Of a stretch of 5,064 bases of DNA, positions 1-5,064 are shown one piece after another. A program made the position numbers and the translations under genes. Origin of the DNA: Candidatus Bathyarchaeota archaeon. GTDB taxonomy: Archaea; Thermoproteota; Bathyarchaeia; 40CM-2-53-6. The notes under the pieces are model-generated. The model was not told the origin of the DNA and did not search any database. It saw nothing but the letters and a program-made list of their open reading frames with translations. The stretch spans positions 1,745 through 6,808 of the forward strand of contig VBBH01000080.1 of NCBI GenBank assembly GCA_005888695.1, read 5' to 3'. Each line of letters begins with the position of its first letter. Positions within the stretch are counted from its first letter, which is position 1.

Positions 1-771
1 ACTACCCACTGAGCATGGATCCATCTGGGTTAGGAAAAGTGTGGGGTCGTAGTTTAATCCGAACTGCCATCCGAAAACAGCAGGACCAATGTATGGATCG
101 GCTGCCAGAGAAGCCCATGAACCGTTGGCTCCAGCCGTGCCAGTAGTGTCTGCCACAACCGTTTCGCCAAAATCGTACAGACCGTTGGCTGGAGTAGTAT
201 CGATGAACTTGATTCTACCGTCAGGCTTGAAACCTGCTGTAGCAGTCGGCGGAGCGGCACCGGCAACCACAATGTCACCAGTGTCGTAAACATTATTGTT
301 ATTCGCATCATAGATTACAACTGCGCCTGGTGCCCACAAAGTGGCTGCACTGCAGGCTTGGGGCGCACCGACGAAGAAACAGAATTTGAAGTTCGCATTG
401 AAAACAAGCACAGTACCAACTGTCGGGTTTCCAGCTCCTGTAATAACCACTCCTGCCCTAAACGTTGCGGCAGTCGAAACGGACGCGGCAGAAAGTGTAG
501 TCTTACCACAGCCGCTAGCTGGCGTTGTAAGAGTGCAAGTGCTCTGGCCGTCCAGTGAAACCGCAGATTGGGAGGCTAGTCCTCCAGCAAGAGGAGAGAT
601 TGTCGCAAGAAGTTGGGACGGACTCGGTCCAGATCCTCCGGTAGGAGTGATACGTGAGTTTAGACCGGTTGTAATTGGAAGAATTGAGGTTGGTCCCGCA
701 GAAACCGCGGCAACCAGGGTTGTCAAACATAGGAGGAAGGCTAATGCTACTAGATTTTTCTGTCTACTCAT
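1..771 (-). CDS. Secreted/cell-surface protein with calcium-loop-like repeats, C-terminus cut by window edge
   Basis: Reading the minus strand from ATG at 771-769, the frame stays open for 257 codons to base 1, so the C-terminus is missing. The start is well bounded: an in-frame TGA lies six codons upstream and no other ATG, GTG or TTG intervenes. Residues 1-25 look like a Sec signal peptide: basic start (MSRQK), hydrophobic core at about 7-23, and a likely cut after AVSA. The mature part is rich in Ser, Thr, Ala and Gly. Residues 155-170 (DANNNNVYDTGDIVVA) and 191-207 (D191, N196, YDFGETVVA) form a diverged tandem repeat resembling Asp/Asn-rich calcium loops of dockerin or EF-hand type. Cysteines 79/88 and 131/140 may form disulfides. 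I recognise no named family; an extracellular structural or adhesive role is inference. It is transcribed away from the transporter genes, with no evident functional tie. Confidence 0.8.
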   Translation of the reverse strand, partial: MSRQKNLVALAFLLCLTTLVAAVSAGPTSILPITTGLNSRITPTGGSGPSPSQLLATISPLAGGLASQSAVSLDGQSTCTLTTPASGCGKTTLSAASVSTAATFRAGVVITGAGNPTVGTVLVFNANFKFCFFVGAPQACSAATLWAPGAVVIYDANNNNVYDTGDIVVAGAAPPTATAGFKPDGRIKFIDTTPANGLYDFGETVVADTTGTAGANGSWASLAADPYIGPAVFGWQFGLNYDPTLFLTQMDPCSVGS

Positions 772-792
772 GCTAATGACACTGTTTCAAGG

Positions 793-801
793 AAATTATC
801 T
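793..801 (-). promoter_or_regulatory. TATA-like box for the minus-strand surface protein gene
   Basis: On the minus strand this reads AGATAATTT. Its centre lies about 26 bases upstream of the ATG at 771, the usual archaeal TATA-to-transcription-start distance, so the mRNA could be leaderless. No Shine-Dalgarno sequence precedes the ATG, which fits. The BRE is not clear. Assignment is by position and composition only. Confidence 0.4.
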
Positions 802-906
802 GTTAATCGGGCTCCTCAAGTCCCAAAGAACGACATCTGAACACTCTCCAACCATATCTCACAACAAATTCCCGTCCGTCCAGACCCTTGCTTTTCCCCA
901 AGCCCT

Positions 907-940
907 CTCGGCTTAGGATAGGTTCATGTTAAGATCCGAG
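907..940 (+). repeat. Imperfect inverted repeat followed by TTTT
   Basis: The left arm CTCGGCTTA (907-915) pairs with TAAG (930-933) and CCGAG (936-940), with AT (934-935) bulged. This gives nine base pairs around a 14-base loop. TTTT follows at 943-946. It could be a weak terminator-like hairpin or a regulator site in the divergent promoter region. No plus-strand gene precedes it in the window, so a terminator role has no obvious client. Confidence 0.3.
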
Positions 941-957
941 GGTTTTCCTACCCAAGA

Positions 958-966
958 CTTATACTA
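958..966 (+). promoter_or_regulatory. TATA-like box upstream of the ATPase operon
   Basis: The stretch CTTATACTA is the best TATA-like element before the TTG start at 1024. A TATA box here predicts transcription starting near 986-990 and a leader of roughly 35 bases. AGAGAGG at 993-999 falls in that leader but is about 24 bases from the TTG, too far for a normal Shine-Dalgarno. Positional evidence only. Confidence 0.3.
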
Positions 967-1023
967 CCGCTTAGCCCCCGTCCCTTTCATCCAGAGAGGC
1001 ACCAGTAGGTATTCCAACAACTC

Positions 1024-1989
1024 TTGCCCGTTCTCCAAGTCGAACACTTAACAACCAACTACAAAACCCTCCGCGGCTGGGTCAAAGCCTGCGAAGACGT
1101 AAACTTCCAAGTTGAAAAAGGCGAAGCCATGGGACTCGTAGGAGAGTCCGGCTGCGGAAAAACCACCGTCGCACTATCACTCCTAAAACTACTACCCTCC
1201 GCCGGCCGAATACGGAAAGGAAGGATTCTCTTCAACGGAAACGACTTGGTGAAAATGAGTGACTCCCAGATCCGAAAGATCCGCTGGAAAGGAATAGCGA
1301 TAGTCTTTCAGGGCGCGATGAACGCTTTGAACCCGGTATTCAAGATCAGCGATCAGATTACGGAAGCGATCAAGATCCATGAGCCCAGCGTAGGCCGAAC
1401 AGCGGCGAGAGAACGAGTCGAGACATTACTGGAAATGGTCGGGATCGACAGCGGCCGCGCAGACAATTATCCCCACGAGTTCAGCGGTGGAATGCGACAA
1501 CGCGCATTGATCGCCATGGCCCTAGCCGCCAATCCTGAAGTCCTAGTCGCGGACGAGCCTGGCACAGCATTGGACGTTGTAGTCCAAGCCCAGATTCTCA
1601 AATTACTCCGTGAATTGAAAGACAAACTGAATCTTTCAATGGTCTTCATCAGCCACGACCTCTCGATCGTAGCGGAGACCTGCGAGAAACTCGCGATCAT
1701 GTACGCAGGCCAAGTAATCGAGTACGGCGACACGAAATCGATCTTCTCCAAACCATTGCATCCCTACACCCAAGGATTACTAGGCGCCTTTCCAAGCATC
1801 AAAGGCGAACGCAAGAAGCTGGTCTCGATACCCGGCCAGCCACCGGACCTATTGAACCCGCCGGTCGGTTGCAGGTTCAACCCTCGATGTCCATACGTGA
1901 TGGATATCTGTAAAAGTGTAGATCCCAAACTCTTGCCAGTCGATGAAACAAACCATCTAGCGCATTGTCACTTATACCCACAAGAATAG
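1024..1989 (+). CDS. dppD: Peptide/nickel-type ABC transporter ATP-binding protein, DppD/OppD family
   Basis: This 321-residue cytoplasmic ATPase is of normal family length and should pair with the next gene's product to drive import of oligopeptides or a similar solute. All ATPase motifs are present: Walker A GESGCGKT at 40-47, Q-loop Q96, signature SGGMRQ at 154-159, Walker B with D177 and E178, D-loop TALD at 181-184 and H-loop H211. The C-terminal oligopeptide-transporter extension carries C283, C289, C296 and C315 (CX5CX6CX18C), a pattern that binds a [4Fe-4S] cluster in some characterised relatives. The start is TTG: an in-frame TAG at 1006 excludes anything longer, no ATG or GTG lies between, and the first residues (PVLQVEHLTTNY) match a typical beginning. 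It ends in tandem TAG TAG, 23 bp before the DppF gene. Substrate cannot be told from the ATPase. G180 replaces the commoner Thr after the DEP motif. Confidence 0.93.
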   Translation: MPVLQVEHLTTNYKTLRGWVKACEDVNFQVEKGEAMGLVGESGCGKTTVALSLLKLLPSAGRIRKGRILFNGNDLVKMSDSQIRKIRWKGIAIVFQGAMNALNPVFKISDQITEAIKIHEPSVGRTAARERVETLLEMVGIDSGRADNYPHEFSGGMRQRALIAMALAANPEVLVADEPGTALDVVVQAQILKLLRELKDKLNLSMVFISHDLSIVAETCEKLAIMYAGQVIEYGDTKSIFSKPLHPYTQGLLGAFPSIKGERKKLVSIPGQPPDLLNPPVGCRFNPRCPYVMDICKSVDPKLLPVDETNHLAHCHLYPQE

Positions 1990-2002
1990 TAGACACGCGA
2001 TA

Positions 2003-2010
2003 GAGAAGGA
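2003..2010 (+). promoter_or_regulatory. Weak ribosome-binding-like sequence before dppF
   Basis: GAGAAGGA lies two bases before the ATG at 2013, closer than is usual. A second purine-rich stretch, GGCGGA at 2064-2069, lies three bases before an in-frame ATG at 2073 (residue 21). The two candidates leave the start of the DppF gene open between 2013 and 2073. Confidence 0.3.
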
Positions 2011-2012
2011 TC

Positions 2013-3113
2013 ATGAAGTTCAAGCTACCGTCACGAAAGAAGCATAGCGCTACTGATCAGAACGGCGGACCAATGGCTCTCACCCCTGCGCAGAAGGATT
2101 TGAGCCAGATCCCGTCCGAGTACCAGGATGCACTGATCGGCGTTATCGGACTGAAAAAATATTTCCCTGTTCGGCAAGGATTCCTGTCAACCATTGTGAG
2201 TGGACAGACCCAGTTTGTCAAGGCTGTCGATGATGTCAGCTTCTTCGTCCGAAAGGGGGAAGTCTTCGGATTAGCAGGCGAGAGCGGCAGCGGCAAATCC
2301 ACCACCGGCCGACTACTCCTGAGATTAACAGACATAACAGATGGACGGGTCTTCTTCAAAGGAAGAGACATCGCCAAACTCTCACCGCGACAGTTGAAAC
2401 CCTTGAGAAAGGAGATGCAGATCATCTTCCAAGACCCCTATGAATCCTTGGACCCAAGAATGACTATCAAGGAGATCGTCGCCGAGCCATTACGCATTCA
2501 GGGAATAGCAAAGTCCGAAGCCGAGATTCTGGAACGAGTCAAACAGATTCTCTCGGAGGTCGAAGTGGTCCCACCGGAAGAATTCCTCCAACGATTCCCC
2601 CATGAACTGAGTGGTGGACAACGCCAACGCGTCGCAGTGGCCAGAGCATTCGTGGTTAATCCCGAGTTCGTCGTTGCAGACGAGCCTGTCTCAATGCTCG
2701 ACGTGTCCATCCGGGCCGAAGTCCTCAATTCAATGCTTGAATTAGTCCAGAAACGCCAAGTCTCATTCATCTACATCACGCACGACTTAGCACTGGCAAA
2801 ACATGTCTGCGATCGATTAGCCATCATGTATCTTGGCAAGATAGTCGAGATGGGTCCAACCGACCAGGTGATCATGAATCCACTACATCCGTACACGCAA
2901 GCTTTGATCGCGGCGGTACCTGTCCCGGACCCAGACTATCGACGAGGCAACCTACCCATATCAGGCGAGATACCGAGTCCCCTCAACCCGCCGCAGGCAT
3001 GCAGGTTCCATACAAGATGTCCCTATGCATTCAGCGAATGCACTACTCTGGAGCCTCCATTGATCGAAGCGGAACCGGGACACTTTGTCGCGTGCCACAT
3101 GGTCCACAAGTAG
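2013..3113 (+). CDS. dppF: Peptide/nickel-type ABC transporter ATP-binding protein, DppF/OppF family
   Basis: This 366-residue ATPase is the expected partner of the DppD-like protein encoded 23 bp upstream. Motifs seen are Walker A GESGSGKST at 89-97, Q-loop Q140, signature LSGGQRQR at 199-206, Walker B with D223 and E224 followed by PVSMLDVSIRAEVL, and H-loop H257. The DEPVSMLD form is typical of OppF/DppF rather than OppD/DppD. The C-terminal extension has C330, C336, C343 and C361 (CX5CX6CX17C), matching the partner and possibly holding an iron-sulfur cluster. About 43 residues precede the first conserved strand (VIGLKKYFPVR), longer than common; residues 1-20 are basic and polar and may be untranslated if ATG 2073 is the true start. 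The gene ends in tandem TAG TAA. No permease gene lies between it and the binding protein gene downstream. Confidence 0.93.
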   Translation: MKFKLPSRKKHSATDQNGGPMALTPAQKDLSQIPSEYQDALIGVIGLKKYFPVRQGFLSTIVSGQTQFVKAVDDVSFFVRKGEVFGLAGESGSGKSTTGRLLLRLTDITDGRVFFKGRDIAKLSPRQLKPLRKEMQIIFQDPYESLDPRMTIKEIVAEPLRIQGIAKSEAEILERVKQILSEVEVVPPEEFLQRFPHELSGGQRQRVAVARAFVVNPEFVVADEPVSMLDVSIRAEVLNSMLELVQKRQVSFIYITHDLALAKHVCDRLAIMYLGKIVEMGPTDQVIMNPLHPYTQALIAAVPVPDPDYRRGNLPISGEIPSPLNPPQACRFHTRCPYAFSECTTLEPPLIEAEPGHFVACHMVHK

Positions 3114-3204
3114 TAAACTCGCAACTCCCAACATCACACGACCCGTCTCCCGTGAACTATAACCGTGGACAGATCTGTTGAAACTCTACATCCTAACCCT
3201 GGAC

Positions 3205-3215
3205 ACTTAAGATAG
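3205..3215 (+). repeat. Direct repeat copy 1 (ACTTAAGATAG)
   Basis: This 11-bp sequence recurs with one mismatch at 3245-3255, exactly 40 bp downstream. Each copy contains the palindrome CTTAAG. The spacing of about four helical turns and the location ahead of the binding protein gene would suit a regulator site, but chance is possible at this length. Confidence 0.35.
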
Positions 3216-3233
3216 ACTACGAAGCCGCCTGGA

Positions 3234-3250
3234 AAAAGGGATAAACTTAA
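3234..3250 (+). promoter_or_regulatory. BRE/TATA-like element upstream of the binding protein gene
   Basis: A purine-rich AAAAGGG is followed directly by ATAAACTTAA at 3241-3250, resembling an archaeal BRE plus TATA box. Transcription would start near 3270-3273, leaving about 20 bases before the TTG at 3291. The box overlaps the second copy of the local 11-bp repeat, so a protein bound there could block or aid TBP. Assignment is by pattern only. Confidence 0.4.
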
Positions 3251-3255
3251 GACAG
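3245..3255 (+). repeat. Direct repeat copy 2 (ACTTAAGACAG)
   Basis: This is the second copy of the 11-bp sequence at 3205-3215, differing at one base (C for T). It overlaps the TATA-like element of the binding protein gene. Confidence 0.35.
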
Positions 3256-3290
3256 TTACATCTTTTCCATTGTCAGCATAATCTTCAGCC

Positions 3291-5064
3291 TTGAACCCGC
3301 GAAGAATATCCTATGCTACGTCTATCCTCATATTTCTAACACTTGCAAATAGCATGTACCTGAATGTCAAACCCGTCTCTGGGACTACGCCTACTCTCAA
3401 TACCTGGGCCCCCTACGGTCCGATGGTGAAGAATCTCCAGCTACATTACTATGCAAGCGATACTGCGGAATTCAATGGTTTTCTAGCCGGAAATCTTGAT
3501 CTCACGGATTGGCCCTTGCCCGCCGCAGACTACGCGTCGGTTGAAAGCAACCAAGACTTTCAATTGAGCCCGTTACAGGGAGGATTCACCATTTTCGGGA
3601 TTTATTTCAATGGAGCCAGCAGTCGCTTCACAGCCAGCAAAGAATCCCCAACTTCTCCAGCCAATGGTCCCTACTGGGGATGCGACTGGAACACCGGCAT
3701 ACAATTCACTTCCACAGAACAAACTTACGTCTCTCAGTGCGGGCTCAACATGCGTCAAGCCTTCGCCCACCTAATCGACCGGCCCAGGTTCGCACAAAAC
3801 AATAGAGGACGATTCGGAGAAGCCCTGTTACCTATCGCTGATCCTTCACCGCTCGCCCTGGACCCGTCAGGTAGCAACGTGACGGTGCAATGCTCATGGG
3901 ATCCTTTGTACCCCAGTGCGTTGTATCCGACCTGTCTAGGAGCCTACAATTTTGGCGACGATCCCAGCGGCTTCGCAACTCAAGGCAGCATAGACTTCTG
4001 TGCAGCCGCTGACCATATGATCACGGCTGGAATAGCAACCGGAAAACAAGCCGGAACCTGCATCCTGACCGGCGTCATCTCCGGCGTATTCGCTCATCCG
4101 TTACGGTTTGTCATCCGGAACCAACAACCCCGTCTCAACCTAGCAAACGAATTCATCAACGCTCTCAATCAATTATTCGGCGGACAGGCCGCGAATCCAT
4201 CCTGTTTTCAGATATTTTGCCTTTACCCCGTTGTCTTTAGCGATCCACCAGTCTCACCGATCGACGATTGGGACGCGTTCACCTACGGCTACAGCCTAGC
4301 CGGTGCCTATCCTGTTGACCTTTACACGTTATACTACAGCCAGTTTGCAACCGACTACTGCGGCGGCGTCCAGAATGGTTTCCCAAGCAATCCATCATTC
4401 GTATGCAATCCAACACTCGACCAACACCTCAAAATAGTCGCTCAAACGATAGACGTCCCGACACTTCGCAAGGAGGCTCTAGCAGCCTTCAACGTGTTCG
4501 GGGCGAATGCTATCGATATTCCGGTCTATACCGAGGGAGTCCGGACACCAGCACTTACTAGTGTCGCGGGACTCGTCAACCACCTTGGAGTTGGGTATCC
4601 GAACTTCTATACACTACTCAACGCTCATCAGAACTCTGGCTACACTCCGTCTAATCCGATCTACACGTTTGGAGGCGGAGACCCGACAACACTCCGATAC
4701 GGACAAGCATCACCCACAACCTACCTGAACATCTTCAATGCACAAACCGCTTGGGAGTTCAACGTGCTTGGCGAAGTATACGACACACTCTTCTTCTCGA
4801 GTCCAGTCCAACCAGGCAATGTATTCTGCTGGATGTGCAATACATTCACCCAATCCATAGACTCGAAAGGAAACGAACACTTCCGAGTCGAGTTGCGACA
4901 GAACCTGAGATGGCAAGATGGAGCGGTCGTGGATGCGAAGGATGTGGCATTCAGCCTACTATCTCTTAGAGACCTCGCCTACACTGCCGGATACAATCTA
5001 GTCGGCAAACTCCAAAGCGTCAACGTACTAAGCAATACCACCCTAGACATCGTCTTCAATGGAC
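3291..5064 (+). CDS. ABC transporter substrate-binding protein, SBP family 5, apparently permuted; C-terminus cut by window edge
   Basis: One frame is open from TTG 3291 to the window end (591 residues, no stop). An in-frame TAA at 3279 bounds it, and TTG is the first usable start. Starting at ATG 3354 would lose the signal sequence (basic MNPRR, hydrophobic core about 8-23, no lipobox Cys). It should bind a peptide or similar solute outside the membrane for the DppD/DppF importer. Family-5 signatures occur in unexpected order. Middle-like elements come first: YYASDTAEF at 53-61 with LDLTDWPL at 69-76, and MRQAFAHLIDR at 154-164. An end-like IDIPVYTEG follows at 408-416. The usual N-terminal elements come last: GDPTTLR at 463-469, GEVYDTLF at 494-501, and RWQDGAVVDAKDVAFS at 540-555. 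The mature region has twelve cysteines (131, 150, 201, 215, 237, 257, 305, 310, 357, 372, 513, 516), suggesting disulfides. Family assignment is firm; substrate is unknown. Confidence 0.85.
   Translation, partial: MNPRRISYATSILIFLTLANSMYLNVKPVSGTTPTLNTWAPYGPMVKNLQLHYYASDTAEFNGFLAGNLDLTDWPLPAADYASVESNQDFQLSPLQGGFTIFGIYFNGASSRFTASKESPTSPANGPYWGCDWNTGIQFTSTEQTYVSQCGLNMRQAFAHLIDRPRFAQNNRGRFGEALLPIADPSPLALDPSGSNVTVQCSWDPLYPSALYPTCLGAYNFGDDPSGFATQGSIDFCAAADHMITAGIATGKQAGTCILTGVISGVFAHPLRFVIRNQQPRLNLANEFINALNQLFGGQAANPSCFQIFCLYPVVFSDPPVSPIDDWDAFTYGYSLAGAYPVDLYTLYYSQFATDYCGGVQNGFPSNPSFVCNPTLDQHLKIVAQTIDVPTLRKEALAAFNVFGANAIDIPVYTEGVRTPALTSVAGLVNHLGVGYPNFYTLLNAHQNSGYTPSNPIYTFGGGDPTTLRYGQASPTTYLNIFNAQTAWEFNVLGEVYDTLFFSSPVQPGNVFCWMCNTFTQSIDSKGNEHFRVELRQNLRWQDGAVVDAKDVAFSLLSLRDLAYTAGYNLVGKLQSVNVLSNTTLDIVFNG

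Larger units (their letters stand above)
772..1023. other. Divergent intergenic region
   Basis: These 252 bases separate the minus-strand surface protein gene from the plus-strand ATPase operon and should carry promoters for both. They hold a TATA-like box for each direction and one imperfect inverted repeat. I see no convincing open frame, tRNA or repeat array. A plus-strand frame running over 341-916 is antisense to the surface protein gene and is not credible. Confidence 0.6.
3114..3290. other. Intergenic region between dppF and the binding protein gene
   Basis: These 177 bases hold no gene I can support. They contain a TATA-like element at about 3234-3250 and two copies of an 11-bp sequence. 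The only U-rich stretch is TCTTTTCC near 3261-3268, too weak to call a terminator. The gap and the promoter-like element suggest that the binding protein may be transcribed separately from, or in addition to, the ATPase operon. Confidence 0.5.

Noticed and set aside
496..513. Walker A-like SGCGKTT string in the surface protein (residues 86-92)
   Set aside because: The first Gly of GxxxxGK[ST] is missing (Pro at position 84), no other ATPase motif is present, and the protein is exported.
341..916. Long plus-strand open frame over the surface protein gene
   Set aside because: It is antisense to a frame with a clear signal peptide, a bounded ATG and family-like repeats. Its own translation has no recognisable domain or leader.
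2999..3181. Small plus-strand frame overlapping the end of dppF
   Set aside because: Most of it lies inside the conserved cysteine-rich C-terminus of dppF in another frame, and it shows no recognisable features.
3114..3290. Possible terminator after dppF
   Set aside because: No stable GC-rich stem with a T-run is visible. The only U-rich stretch (TCTTTTCC) is short and lies downstream of the promoter-like element.
4507..4969. Short overlapping frames on both strands within the binding protein gene
   Set aside because: They sit inside the family-5 reading frame, which contains the conserved GEVYDTLF and DG..DAKDVAFS signatures. They are chance openings in other frames.
1..5064. Mobile elements, CRISPR arrays, tRNA or rRNA genes
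   Set aside because: No transposase or integrase motifs, no regularly spaced repeats, no terminal inverted repeats, and no cloverleaf or rRNA-like sequence were seen on either strand.

Overview
The window reads as part of an archaeal chromosome (moderate confidence). It carries the two ATPases and the substrate-binding protein of a peptide/nickel-type (Dpp/Opp) ABC importer, next to a divergently transcribed secreted or cell-surface protein. The archaeal reading is inferred from four things: TATA-like boxes at archaeal spacing, weak or absent Shine-Dalgarno sequences, two TTG starts, and exported proteins without a bacterial lipobox. Lineage cannot be fixed from the sequence; a Thermoproteota-type archaeon (Nitrososphaeria or Bathyarchaeia relatives) is only a guess.

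Layout. Positions 1-771 (minus strand) hold the first 257 codons of a protein with a signal peptide, a Ser/Thr/Ala/Gly-rich body and two calcium-loop-like repeats; its C-terminus lies outside the window. Positions 772-1023 are a divergent intergenic region with a TATA-like box for each direction and an imperfect hairpin. Positions 1024-1989 (plus) encode a DppD-like ATPase and 2013-3113 a DppF-like ATPase, 23 bp apart and surely co-transcribed. Positions 3114-3290 are intergenic, with a promoter-like element and an 11-bp repeat. From 3291 to the window end a single open frame starting at TTG encodes the first 591 residues of an exported extracellular solute-binding protein of family 5; its C-terminus lies outside the window.

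How the genes work together. The binding protein would capture an oligopeptide or similar solute outside the membrane. The DppD/DppF heterodimer would power uptake through two permeases (DppB/DppC type) that are not in this window and most likely follow the binding protein. The divergent surface protein has no demonstrated link to transport.

The most unusual feature is the binding protein. Signatures normally found in the middle and end of a family-5 binding protein (residues 52-76, 154-164, 408-416) come before those normally found at its beginning (residues 463-501 and 531-555). This suggests a circularly permuted or partially duplicated fold. It also has twelve cysteines that fall into six sequential pairs. 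No mobile element, CRISPR array, rRNA or tRNA was seen.
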